Below are positions 40,095-48,906 of a stretch of 64,000 nt of DNA, in pieces. Within the stretch, counting starts at the first letter, position 1. The number at the start of each line of letters is the position of its first letter. The notes beneath the pieces were generated by a model that did no database searches, was not told the origin of the DNA, and saw nothing but the letters and a program-made list of their open reading frames with translations. The position numbers and the translations under genes are program-made. Origin of the DNA: Bradyrhizobium daqingense (GTDB lineage: Bacteria > Pseudomonadota > Alphaproteobacteria > Rhizobiales > Xanthobacteraceae); assembly GCF_021044685.1 (NCBI RefSeq), contig NZ_CP088014.1, positions 4,512,001 to 4,576,000 of the forward strand, given 5' to 3'.

Positions 40095-41528
40095 ATGGCC
40101 ACGGAGGTTTCGGCAACCAGCCTGTTCTGTGGCCCTGATCGCGGCGTCAGCGACAACGTCGTGCTGCGGCACGACGGCGGCGTCATCACCGGGATCGCCG
40201 AAGGAGCGGGGCCAGGACCGCGTTCCTTCGTCATTCCGGCCTTCGTCAATGCCCACGACCATGCCCGCGCCACCGCATCGTCCTTCGGCGCGGTCGGCAT
40301 GCCCCTCGAAAGCTGGATCTTTCGGACCGCGCTTGGCACGCCGGTCGATCCTTATCTGACCGCGGCTTCCGCCTTGGCTCGCTCGGCAAAGGCCGGCTGC
40401 GCCGCGATGATGGTGCACTATACCCGCCCGAGCGGGACGATACCCCTGGTCGACGAGGCCAGGGCCGTCGCGAAAGCCGCCTCCGACGTCGGCATCCGCA
40501 TCGCCTTTGCCATGGCCGTGCGCGACCAGAACCCGATCGTCTACGGCGATGCGGAGCCGATGCTCTCGGGCCTGTCGCGCGACGACCGCAAGACCATCGA
40601 GGATCTGTTCGTCCGCGCGCCGATACCGCCAAGAGCGTACATCGAACTCACGGACGCCATCGCCGCCGCCATCGCCGGCCCGATGGTCGACGTTCAGCTC
40701 GGGCCCGCCGGTGTGCAATGGTGCTCGAAGCCGCTGCTGGAGGCGGTCGCCGAGAATTCGGCGCGCACCGGCCGCCGCATCCACATGCATCTGTTGGAGA
40801 CTGTGTACCAGCGCGCCTGGGCCGACCAGCATTTTCCGGACATGGTCCGCTGGCTGCGCGATATCGGTTTCCTCTCGGAGCGGCTGACGCTCGCGCATTG
40901 CATCCACGCAAGGCCGGATGAACTGGAGATGATCGCGACCTCCGGTGCACGCATCGTCACCAATTTCAGCTCGAACATGCATCTGCGCTCAGGTCTCGCG
41001 CCGATTGCCGCCGCGCATGGATGCGGCTGCGCCATTGCGGTGGGCGTTGACGGCCTGGCGCTGGATGAGGACGACGACATCCTGCGCGAGATGCGGCTGG
41101 TGCAGATGGTCCATGGCGGCCTCGGCTTCAAGCCGAATTGGACGCCAGCGGAAATGTTTGCGCTCGCCATCCGCAACGGGCGCCGCGCCACCGGCGCGCC
41201 CGGGAGCGGAGAGCTCGCGGCCGGCAACCCCGCCGACTACGTCGTCATCGACCTCGACCGGCTCGATCGAGACCAGATCATGCCCGTCGATCCCATGGCG
41301 CTGCTGTTTGCGCGCGGCAACGCAACGCTGGTGAAGGAGGTCGTCGTCGCAGGCAAGACGATCGTGAGGGATGGGGTCTGTGCGGGCGTCGACCTGCCGG
41401 CCATTGAACAGGAGCTGCGGGCCATGTACCGCGCCAATGTCGGCAAGCTCGACAGCTTCCGGCGAATGTGGCCCCCGCTGGGGGAACGGCTAGGCGCCTG
41501 GTTCGAGCAGCAACTGACCTGCCAGTGA
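40095..41528 (+). CDS. Amidohydrolase, AtzA/TrzN/cytosine deaminase superfamily
   Basis: A 477-residue metal-dependent hydrolase. Motifs: FVNAHDHARATASSFGAVGMPLESW with the first two metal histidines, RRIHMHLLETVYQRAW (His and the substrate Glu), LTLAHCIHARPDE and AIAVGVDGLALDEDDDILREMRLVQ (catalytic Asp), the layout of AtzA/TrzN/guanine deaminase-type enzymes. The ATG follows CAGGGAGACGC and lies 16 bp after the binding-protein stop, so it shares the importer operon and its GntR operator. It probably hydrolyses the imported compound or the product of the first hydrolase. No known enzyme name can be set from sequence alone. Confidence 0.88.
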   Translation: MATEVSATSLFCGPDRGVSDNVVLRHDGGVITGIAEGAGPGPRSFVIPAFVNAHDHARATASSFGAVGMPLESWIFRTALGTPVDPYLTAASALARSAKAGCAAMMVHYTRPSGTIPLVDEARAVAKAASDVGIRIAFAMAVRDQNPIVYGDAEPMLSGLSRDDRKTIEDLFVRAPIPPRAYIELTDAIAAAIAGPMVDVQLGPAGVQWCSKPLLEAVAENSARTGRRIHMHLLETVYQRAWADQHFPDMVRWLRDIGFLSERLTLAHCIHARPDELEMIATSGARIVTNFSSNMHLRSGLAPIAAAHGCGCAIAVGVDGLALDEDDDILREMRLVQMVHGGLGFKPNWTPAEMFALAIRNGRRATGAPGSGELAAGNPADYVVIDLDRLDRDQIMPVDPMALLFARGNATLVKEVVVAGKTIVRDGVCAGVDLPAIEQELRAMYRANVGKLDSFRRMWPPLGERLGAWFEQQLTCQ

Positions 41529-41665
41529 GAGCGGAACGATGCCGCGACTGCATCTATATCAAGGGGCGATAGCTGTTAGACGCAGCCTCGTCTGGCGCTT
41601 GACGGACCTGTAGGCTATCAGCTCCTCGATAGCTCGATACAAGTCGCCCCTTCGAGGAGTCTCCG

Positions 41666-42574
41666 ATGCGCCTACCTACCGCTCTCCTGGCCCTGACATG
41701 TCTTGCGGGCTCTGCTTCAGCACAAGATCTCTCGGGCACGCTCCAGAAGATCAAGGAGACCAAGAAGATCACGCTCGGCTATCAGGAGGCCTCGGTCCCA
41801 TTCAGTTACCTCGACGGCAACCAGAAGCCGGTCGGTTTCGCCATGGACATCTGCCTTGGCATCGTCGAGGCCGTGAAGAAACAGCTCGGCATGCCAGACA
41901 TCGTGGTCGACACAATCGCGGTGACGTCGTCGAACCGGATTCCGCTGATGGTCAACGGCACGCTCGATCTGCATTGCTCGGCGACGACAAACAATGCCGA
42001 TCGTCAGAAGCAGGTCGCCTTCACCAACACGCACTTCCTGAGCGCCACGCGATTTGCGGCGAAGAAGGCCGCCAGGATCAACACCATCGACGATCTCAAG
42101 GGCAAGGCGGTCACGGCGGTCGCCGGATCGGTCAACCTGACGCAGCTCGCCAAGGTCAACACCGAGCGCAACCTCGGCATCAACGTGATGCCGGCCAAGG
42201 ACCAGGCCGAGGCGTTCCTGTTGCTGGAGACCGACCGCGCCCAGGCCTATGCGCTCGACGACGTCCAGCTCGCGGTCGCGATCGCGCGGTCGAAGGAGCC
42301 GCAAGCCTACTTGATCAGCGAGGAGGCGTTCTCCAAGCCCGAGCCCTACGGTATCATGCTGCGACGGGAGGATGCGCCGTTCAAGGCGCTCGCCGACCGC
42401 GCAACGGCGGAGCTCTATGCCAGCCCCGAGATCGAGGTGCTCTACAAGAAATGGCTGCAATCGCCGACGCCTCCGAACGGCCTCAACTACAACGTCCCGA
42501 TGTCGCCCGCGTTGCGCAACGCGTTCAAGAAGCCGAGCTCGAGCGCCGATCCTGATGTATACGTGGTGAACTGA
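41666..42574 (+). CDS. Amino acid-type ABC substrate-binding protein (GltI-like)
   Basis: A 302-residue periplasmic binding protein of family 3. The signal peptide is MRLPTALLALTCLAGSASAQD, cleaved after ASA. Mature features: KKITLGYQEASVPFSYLDGNQKPVGFAMDICLGIVEAVKKQLGM and DLHCSATTNNADRQKQVAFTNTHF, typical of glutamate/aspartate binding proteins. CGAGGAGTCTCCG lies before the ATG. No permease or ATPase genes accompany it, so it is an orphan. It has its own 137-bp upstream gap and no TGCATGCA site, so it is probably not in the GntR regulon. Confidence 0.88.
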   Translation: MRLPTALLALTCLAGSASAQDLSGTLQKIKETKKITLGYQEASVPFSYLDGNQKPVGFAMDICLGIVEAVKKQLGMPDIVVDTIAVTSSNRIPLMVNGTLDLHCSATTNNADRQKQVAFTNTHFLSATRFAAKKAARINTIDDLKGKAVTAVAGSVNLTQLAKVNTERNLGINVMPAKDQAEAFLLLETDRAQAYALDDVQLAVAIARSKEPQAYLISEEAFSKPEPYGIMLRREDAPFKALADRATAELYASPEIEVLYKKWLQSPTPPNGLNYNVPMSPALRNAFKKPSSSADPDVYVVN

Positions 42575-42600
42575 GACGAGGGCGCTGCTCATTGCTGCGC

Positions 42601-42737
42601 CCTCTCCCCTTGTGGGAGAGGGCAGCTCCGCTGGTCGATGCGAGCTCACTTGGGTGAGGGGTCTGTCTCCGCGGATGCATACCCCTCATCCGGCGCTCCA
42701 CGCCACCTTCTCCCACAAGGGGAGAAAGGAAGAAGGC
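42601..42737. repeat. Palindromic intergenic repeat (CTCTCCCCTTGTGGGAGAGGG type)
   Basis: Short hairpin CCCTCTCCCCTTGTGGGAGAGGG followed 90 bp later by CTTCTCCCACAAGGGGAGAAAGG, with CCCCTCATCCGGCG between. This dispersed element type is abundant in Bradyrhizobium genomes. It sits between two convergent genes. Confidence 0.8.
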
Positions 42738-42763
42738 ACCCTCCTTCTGGGCCAGCACCGAGT

Positions 42764-43975
42764 TCACGCATTCGAATACTTCTTCAGCTCGAACCGCGCG
42801 ATCTGGTTTCTGTGGACTTCGTCCGGTCCATCCGCGAGCCGCAGTAGCCGCGCGGTGGCGTAGGCCTGGGTCAGTCCGAAATCGTTCGAGGTGCCACCGC
42901 CGCCATGGGCCTGGATGGCCCAGTCGATGATCTGGCAGGCCATGTTGGGCACGGCGACCTTGATCATTGCGATCTCGGCCTTCGCCACCTTGTTGCCCAC
43001 CGTGTCCATCGCGTAAGCCGCGTTCAGCGTCAGCAGCCGGGCCTGCTCGATCATGATGCGGGCTTCCGCGATGCGCTCCTGCGTCACGGTCTGCTCCGAG
43101 ACCGGCTTGCCGAAGGCGACGCGGCTGCGCACGCGGCGGCACATCTTCTCCAGCGTCCGTTCGGCAAGCCCAATCAGCCGCATGCAGTGATGGATGCGGC
43201 CCGGGCCGAGACGGCCCTGCGCGATCTCGAAGCCGCGGCCTTCGCCGAGCAGCATGTTCTCCTTGGGCACGCGGACATTGGTGAAGAGGACTTCGGAGGC
43301 GCGGTCGGGCACGCCGTAGAAGCCGAACACGGGGAGGGGACGTTTCACCTCGATGCCGGGCGTGTCCATCGGGACCAGGATCATGGATTGCTGCTTGTGC
43401 CGGTCCGGATTATCCGGATCGGTCTTGCCCATGAAGATGCAGATCTTGCAACGCGGGTCGGTTGCGTTGGTCGTGTACCATTTCCGCCCGTTGATGACGT
43501 AGTGGTCGCCGTCGCGCACGATCGAGCTCTCGATGTTGGTCGCATCGGATGATGCGACCGCCGGCTCGGTCATGGCGAAGCAGGAGCGGATTTCGCCCGC
43601 GAGCAGCGGCTTCAGCCAGCGCTCTTTGTCCTTCTCCGAGCCGTAGCGTTCCAGCACCTCCATGTTGCCGGTGTCGGGCGCAGAGCAATTGAACACTTCG
43701 GGCGCAAGATGCGAGCGGCCCATGACTTCGCACAGCGGGGCATATTCGAGGTTGGTGAGGCCAGCGCCGTGATGGCTCTCGGGCAGGAACAGATTCCAAA
43801 GCCCCTCTGCGCGCGCCAGCGGCTTCAGCTCCTCAACGATGGGAAAGACCTTCCAGGGGCCGAGCTCTTCGGCTTCGCGATAGAATCGTTCCTCGTTCGG
43901 ATAGATGTGCCGGTCCATGAAACTCTCGAGCTTGCGCTTGAGCTCGACGACTTTTGGCGACATCGGGTAGAGCAT
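42764..43975 (-). CDS. Acyl-CoA dehydrogenase
   Basis: A 403-residue flavoprotein of the acyl-CoA dehydrogenase family. Visible: FLPESHHGAGLTNLEYAPLCEVMGRS, CFAMTEPAVASSDATNIESSI (FAD and substrate region), GRKWYTTNATDPRCKICIFMGKTD and the C-terminal IIDWAIQAHGGGGTSNDFGLTQAYATARLLRLADGPDEVHRNQIAR. It oxidises an acyl-CoA and passes electrons to ETF. ATG at 43975 has AAGGAGACCAGAA before it; a longer open frame upstream runs antiparallel in codon phase through GH172 and is not part of it. The gene lies 29 bp after the GH172 gene on the same strand. Confidence 0.92.
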   Translation of the reverse strand: MLYPMSPKVVELKRKLESFMDRHIYPNEERFYREAEELGPWKVFPIVEELKPLARAEGLWNLFLPESHHGAGLTNLEYAPLCEVMGRSHLAPEVFNCSAPDTGNMEVLERYGSEKDKERWLKPLLAGEIRSCFAMTEPAVASSDATNIESSIVRDGDHYVINGRKWYTTNATDPRCKICIFMGKTDPDNPDRHKQQSMILVPMDTPGIEVKRPLPVFGFYGVPDRASEVLFTNVRVPKENMLLGEGRGFEIAQGRLGPGRIHHCMRLIGLAERTLEKMCRRVRSRVAFGKPVSEQTVTQERIAEARIMIEQARLLTLNAAYAMDTVGNKVAKAEIAMIKVAVPNMACQIIDWAIQAHGGGGTSNDFGLTQAYATARLLRLADGPDEVHRNQIARFELKKYSNA

Positions 43976-44004
43976 TTCTGGTCTCCTTGATCGATCGACG
44001 GCGG

Positions 44005-45114
44005 CTAGCCGATCTCGAGATAGTCGGGGCCTGGCAGTTGGGGGAAGGGGGCGGTCGGCAGCGTCTGGTACCAGAACGCCACGGAGGCGATGTCGTCCTG
44101 CAGCGGAAGGTATTTTGATTCCTTGACGCCGGGCAGCCAGCCCAGCGCCTGGATGGTCACGCGCAGATCGGAGCGGAATCGCACGGGATCGGGAATGTGC
44201 CAGCGATACAGGCCGAAGCGCTGTTGCGATTTGTAGACGCCGTCCGGGCGGATCACCTGCGGCAGGCCGGCATAGGGCGTGGTGAACTCCACGTAGCGAG
44301 ACTGCCCCTGGCCGGCATGCGCAACATGGGGATCGAAATTGTAGGCGCCGCAGAAATAGTCCTCGGTCCCGGTGCCGCAGATGGTCGGAAATGCGCCGTC
44401 GCCGTCGATGTAGAACTTGATCTCGCCTTCGCCCCACCAGCCATTGTTGTTGACCCCCCAGGCCATGTAGGTGCCGACGTAAAGGCCGGCGCCGCTCACG
44501 CCGTCGAGGATGGTATAGACCTCCTTGTACGGCAGCGGATTGGTGCGCCTGAACTGGGCATGGAAATAGGCGCAATCTTCCGGCACGTCGGTCAGGGTGT
44601 AGTTGATCTGATAGTAGACCGTGAGCTGCCCCTCGCTGCGGTTCTCCAGCGTGAACCGGGCGCGCTTGCGGAACGGCATCTCCCAGTAGCAGTTGAAGGC
44701 CCGGCCGGGGTTGACGCAGACCGCGAGCGATGAGACCTGCGCATATTCCTCCCATCCGCAGGCGAAGAAATCACCGGCCGGGCACTCGACGCTGGGCTGT
44801 TCCTGGTCGTCCCAATAGACCCGCAGGATCGAATGACGCAAGCGCCCGCGCGCCAGCGTCATCCAGATCTGCTGGATCGCACCCTGGCCTTCGATGTCTG
44901 CCAGCGTGAACGTCGCGCCAGGCTCGATGACGACATAGGGCGAGACCTTCCAGCCCTGGCCAAGATCGCGGGCCTGACGCGCCGCGGGACCGTCGACGGA
45001 CATGCCGCCCTTGCCCTTCTCACCGGTGAAATTCTCGGGGCTGATCGAGCGCGTCTGCGCGTTCGACAGGCGCGAGAGATTGCCGAGATGCAGGCCCAAT
45101 CCGGAAAACGCCAT
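44005..45114 (-). CDS. GH172 (DUF2961) family protein
   Basis: A 369-residue protein of DUF2961, now glycoside hydrolase family 172, which contains fructofuranosidases, arabinofuranosidases and a difructose anhydride enzyme. Family segments: TRSISPENFTGEKGKGGMS near the N-terminus, GQGAIQQIWMTL, GDFFACGWE, NPLPYKEVYTILDGVSGAGLYVGTYMAWGVNNNGWWGEGEIKFYIDGDGAFPTICGTGTEDYFCGAYNF (carrying the putative catalytic Glu residues) and FGLYRWHIPDPVRF. No signal peptide, so possibly cytoplasmic. Its tight spacing to an acyl-CoA dehydrogenase is unusual. Substrate unknown. Confidence 0.85.
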   Translation of the reverse strand: MAFSGLGLHLGNLSRLSNAQTRSISPENFTGEKGKGGMSVDGPAARQARDLGQGWKVSPYVVIEPGATFTLADIEGQGAIQQIWMTLARGRLRHSILRVYWDDQEQPSVECPAGDFFACGWEEYAQVSSLAVCVNPGRAFNCYWEMPFRKRARFTLENRSEGQLTVYYQINYTLTDVPEDCAYFHAQFRRTNPLPYKEVYTILDGVSGAGLYVGTYMAWGVNNNGWWGEGEIKFYIDGDGAFPTICGTGTEDYFCGAYNFDPHVAHAGQGQSRYVEFTTPYAGLPQVIRPDGVYKSQQRFGLYRWHIPDPVRFRSDLRVTIQALGWLPGVKESKYLPLQDDIASVAFWYQTLPTAPFPQLPGPDYLEIG

Positions 45115-45216
45115 GGAGTCCTCGATAGCGGTTAGCGACGTTCCGGTATATCGCTGCCAAATCTACCAAAACATGAAGCTGGACAAGCAAAGGCCCCGCG
45201 AGCGACCGCGCGTCGT

Positions 45217-46842
45217 TTAAGCGACGCGGTATTCCCTGAACTTCTCGCGCAGCGCCGATTTGAGCACCTTGCCGGTGCCGGTCATGGGGAATTCGTCAAG
45301 GAATTCGACGGCGTCGGGCATCCACCAGCTCGCGATCTTCGGGCGCATGTGCTCGAGCAGCGTTTGGCCATCGACGGTTGCGCCCTTCTTGCGCACGACG
45401 AGGAGCAGGGGACGCTCCTGCCATTTGTCGTGCGAGATCGCGACCACCGCGGCCTGAAGCACATCGGGATGCGACAAGGCGACGTCCTCGAGCTGGATCG
45501 AGGAGATCCATTCGCCACCGGACTTGATGACGTCCTTGGAGCGGTCGGTGAGCATGACGTGGCCTTGGCTGTCGATCACCGCCATGTCGCCGGTGATCAG
45601 CCAGCCATCGCGGTCGAGGCCTTCGTCGAGCTTCATGTAGCCGGAGGCGACCCAGGGTCCGCGGGCGCGCAGATGGCCGACGCTTTTGCCGTCGCGGGGC
45701 AATTCATTGCCGGCATCGTCGACGATGCGCAAGGTCGTGCCGAAACAGGCGCGGCCGGAGACCTGGCGACGGTCGAACTTCTCGTTGTCGCCGAGATGCT
45801 CCGAGCCCGGCCGCAGGCCCGGCATCGAGCAGCCCAGGGCCTCGGTCATGCCCCAGGCCTGGATGTAGTCGATGTCGTAGTCACGCTTGAGCTTCTCGAC
45901 CATCGCGCGCGGCGGGGCGGAGCCCGACGACAACGTTGCGCGCAGCGTCGTGAACTTGTTGCCGGTGCGGCCGAGCCAGTCGAGCAGAATCAGCCAGAAG
46001 CTCGGCACGCCCGCAGACAGCGTCACCTTCTCGCCTTCGAGCAATTCATAGAGCTTGTCGGGTTCGTAGTTGCGGCCGGGCAGTACGAGTTTCGAGCCGG
46101 TGTAGGGAGCGCTGAACGGCATGTTCCAGCCATTGCCGTGAAACAACGGCGCCATCGGCATCATCACCTCGCGCACGCCTTCGAGATGGCCCGGCAGGAA
46201 GTCGAAATTGCAGCAGGTCATGGTCTGCAGGATCGCGGCGCGGTGCGAATAGATCACGCCCTTCGGGTTGCCGGTGGTGCCCGAGGTATAGCAGATGGTG
46301 GAGGCGGACTTCTCGTCGAACTCGGGCCAGGCGAAGCCAGCCTCGCTCTCTTGGTCCAGAAGCTCTTCGTAGCAATGGACGTTCTTTAGCTTCGTTTCCG
46401 GCATCCGCTCGCGTGAGGACATCACCACGTAGGCTTCGATCGTCGTCAATTGCGGCGCGATCGCCTCGACGATCGGCAAGGTGGCGCGGTCGATGAACAG
46501 CAGGCGGTCTTCGGCATGGTTGATGATGTAGACGAGCTGTTCCGGAAACAGCCGCGGATTGACGGTGTGCAGCACGTAGCCCATGCCGGGCGCCGCGTAG
46601 AACATCTCGAAATGGCGGTGCGTATTCCAGGCCAGCGTGCCGACGCGATCGCCCTTTGTCATGCCGAGCCGCTTCAGAGCCAGCGCCATGCGCTTAATAC
46701 GTGGATGAGCGTCGGCATAGGTGTAGCGGTGGATGTCGCCTTCGATCTCGCGTGCGACGATCTCGGCTTCGCCGTGATAGTTGGCGGCATACTGGATCAG
46801 GCCGCTGATCAGAAGCGGCATGTCCATCATCAATCCCTGCAT
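45217..46842 (-). CDS. Fatty acid/acyl-CoA ligase (ANL superfamily)
   Basis: A 541-residue AMP-forming acyl-CoA ligase. The P-loop signature is TICYTSGTTGNPKGVIYSHRA, followed by APLFHGNGWNMPF, WGMTEALGCSMPGL and the hinge region GWLITGDMAVIDSQGHVMLTDRSKDVIKSGGEWIS. The last catalytic lysine lies in TGTGKVLKSALR. It activates a carboxylic acid, probably medium- or long-chain, with ATP and CoA. ATG 46842 is preceded by GGAGGAGACC; a further in-frame extension upstream lacks family character. Divergent from the Baeyer-Villiger monooxygenase across 175 bp, so a shared control region is likely. Confidence 0.92.
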   Translation of the reverse strand: MQGLMMDMPLLISGLIQYAANYHGEAEIVAREIEGDIHRYTYADAHPRIKRMALALKRLGMTKGDRVGTLAWNTHRHFEMFYAAPGMGYVLHTVNPRLFPEQLVYIINHAEDRLLFIDRATLPIVEAIAPQLTTIEAYVVMSSRERMPETKLKNVHCYEELLDQESEAGFAWPEFDEKSASTICYTSGTTGNPKGVIYSHRAAILQTMTCCNFDFLPGHLEGVREVMMPMAPLFHGNGWNMPFSAPYTGSKLVLPGRNYEPDKLYELLEGEKVTLSAGVPSFWLILLDWLGRTGNKFTTLRATLSSGSAPPRAMVEKLKRDYDIDYIQAWGMTEALGCSMPGLRPGSEHLGDNEKFDRRQVSGRACFGTTLRIVDDAGNELPRDGKSVGHLRARGPWVASGYMKLDEGLDRDGWLITGDMAVIDSQGHVMLTDRSKDVIKSGGEWISSIQLEDVALSHPDVLQAAVVAISHDKWQERPLLLVVRKKGATVDGQTLLEHMRPKIASWWMPDAVEFLDEFPMTGTGKVLKSALREKFREYRVA

Positions 46843-47017
46843 GGTCTCCTCCACCGCCACGTCGTTGCGCGACATGCGCTTGTGATTTGCGGGTACGCTA
46901 GCGGAAGGTCCTCCGACGTTCACGCAAAAAAGAAGCCACGTGATTGCGTGCGGCACTTTTTCAGGGCTAACTTCGTGCGAACAGCCGGCGAAGCGGTGTC
47001 TGCCGTGGAGGAGACGA

Positions 47018-48871
47018 ATGTCAGCGGAAAAACACAAGACCGGTGCAGCCGGCGACACTACGGTCGATATCTCCGCCCTTCGTGCGCGCTATCGCGACGA
47101 GCGTGACCGCCGTTTGCGCAGCGAAGGCAAGGCGCAATATGTCGAGGTATCAGGCGATTTCGCCCGCTATCTCGACGATCCCTGGGCCGATCGTGCGTTC
47201 GCGCGCCAAGCCGTCCGTGAAGAGACCGAGGTGCTCATCGTCGGCGGCGGCTTCGGCGGCCTCTTGTGTGGTGCGCGCCTGCGCGAGGCCGGCATCGACA
47301 ATTTCCGCATCGTGGAGAAGGCGGCCGATTTCGGCGGCACTTGGTATTGGAATCGTTATCCGGGCGCTGCTTGCGATACCGAGAGCTACATCTATCTGCC
47401 GCTCCTCGAAGAGACCGGCTACATGCCGGTGCGCAAATACGCGCGGGCGCCGGAGATCTACGAGCACTCCCGCCGCATCGGTCGACATTTCGATCTCTAC
47501 GCGCGGGCGCTGTTTCAGACGATCATCGCACGCATGCAATGGCTGGAAGATGATGCACGCTGGCTGGTCGAGACCGATCGCGGCGATCGCATCCGCGCCC
47601 GCTTCGTCATCCTTGCCGGCGGCCCGCTGAGCCGGCCGAAGCTGCCAGGCATTCCCGGCATCGAAAGGTTTAGAGGGCACAGCTTTCATACCAGCCGCTG
47701 GGATTACGGCTACACCGGCGGCAGCGCGGAAGGTGGTCTCACCGGGCTTGCCGACAAGCGCGTCGGCATCATCGGCACCGGTGCGACTGCGGTGCAATGC
47801 GTGCCGCATCTCGGCCGGTCCGCCAAGGAGCTCTATGTCTTCCAGCGCACGCCGTCGGCAATCGGCGTGCGGGACGACCGGCCGACCGATCAGGCCTGGA
47901 CGCAAGGCCTCAAGCCAGGCTGGCAGCGCGAACGCATGGACAATTTCACCGCCGTGATCTCGGGCGAGCCGTTCGAGCAGGATCTGGTGCAGGACGGCTG
48001 GACTGGCCTGCTCGGCGAGATATTGCTGGCGCCGCGCCGCCAGCCTCAGCCGGTCACGTCGACGGAAGAGGCGCTCAAGGTGATTGAGCAGGCCGACTAC
48101 CGCAAGATGGAGGAGATCCGCGCCCGCGTCGATGCGGTCGTCAAGGATGAGGCGGCCGCTGCCGCTCTCAAGCCGTGGTACAAGGCGTTCTGCAAGCGGC
48201 CATGCTTCCACGACCAATATCTCGACACCTTCAATCGCCCGAATGTGCATCTCGTCGACACCAGGGGGCAAGGCGTCGAGCGCATCACGGAGAATGCGGT
48301 CGTGGTCGACGGCAATGCCTATGAGCTCGATTGCCTGATCTATGCGAGCGGCTTCGAGGTCGGCACCGATTACGCCCGCCGCATGGGATTTGAGGTGTAC
48401 GGCCGCGAGGGTGTCAGCCTGTCCGAACGCTGGCGCGATGGCGTCAAGACCTTGCACGGATTCTACAGCCGCGGCTTTCCGAACTGCTTCCTGATCGTCA
48501 CGGTGCAGGCCGGTCAGAGCGCCAACTTCCCGCACATCATCGACGAGCAGTCGCAGCACATCGCCTATGTGATCGCTGAGGCCCGCAAGCGCAAAGCGCG
48601 AACCCTGGAGCCGACGCCGGCCGCCGAGAACGCGTGGGTCGACGAGGTCGTCAGGGCCGCGCTCGGCCGCCAGACTTATCTCGCCGAATGCACGCCCGGT
48701 TACTACAACAATGAAGGCGTGTTCGATCCGATCGCGGCCAGAAACAGCCAATATTGGCGCGGGCCCGTGGCATTCCTGCGGCTACTGGGCAAATGGCGCA
48801 AGGAGGGCAATCTGGAAGGCCTCGAACTGTCGTATGATCGCGCCATGGAGTCGGCGCCTTCGAGCAGCTAA
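47018..48871 (+). CDS. Baeyer-Villiger flavin monooxygenase
   Basis: A 617-residue FAD/NADPH monooxygenase. FAD motif VLIVGGGFGGLLCGARL near residue 72, FGGTWYWNRYPGAACDTESYIYLPLL, the Baeyer-Villiger fingerprint FRGHSFHTSRWDY, and NADPH motif GIIGTGATAVQCVP. The long N-terminal extension and length place it with type I enzymes such as cyclohexanone, steroid or cyclopentadecanone monooxygenase. It inserts oxygen next to a ketone to give an ester or lactone. GTGGAGGAGACGA precedes the ATG at 47018. The divergent acyl-CoA ligase could act on a product acid. Substrate not predictable. Confidence 0.9.
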   Translation: MSAEKHKTGAAGDTTVDISALRARYRDERDRRLRSEGKAQYVEVSGDFARYLDDPWADRAFARQAVREETEVLIVGGGFGGLLCGARLREAGIDNFRIVEKAADFGGTWYWNRYPGAACDTESYIYLPLLEETGYMPVRKYARAPEIYEHSRRIGRHFDLYARALFQTIIARMQWLEDDARWLVETDRGDRIRARFVILAGGPLSRPKLPGIPGIERFRGHSFHTSRWDYGYTGGSAEGGLTGLADKRVGIIGTGATAVQCVPHLGRSAKELYVFQRTPSAIGVRDDRPTDQAWTQGLKPGWQRERMDNFTAVISGEPFEQDLVQDGWTGLLGEILLAPRRQPQPVTSTEEALKVIEQADYRKMEEIRARVDAVVKDEAAAAALKPWYKAFCKRPCFHDQYLDTFNRPNVHLVDTRGQGVERITENAVVVDGNAYELDCLIYASGFEVGTDYARRMGFEVYGREGVSLSERWRDGVKTLHGFYSRGFPNCFLIVTVQAGQSANFPHIIDEQSQHIAYVIAEARKRKARTLEPTPAAENAWVDEVVRAALGRQTYLAECTPGYYNNEGVFDPIAARNSQYWRGPVAFLRLLGKWRKEGNLEGLELSYDRAMESAPSSS

Positions 48872-48906
48872 GATTGATCATCGATACAGTACGGGAGATA
48901 GCGGGT

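Noticed and set aside
43976..44755. N-terminal extension of the acyl-CoA dehydrogenase suggesting a fusion
   Set aside because: The extension is an alternate frame through GH172; a good ribosome-binding site and the family start are at 43975.
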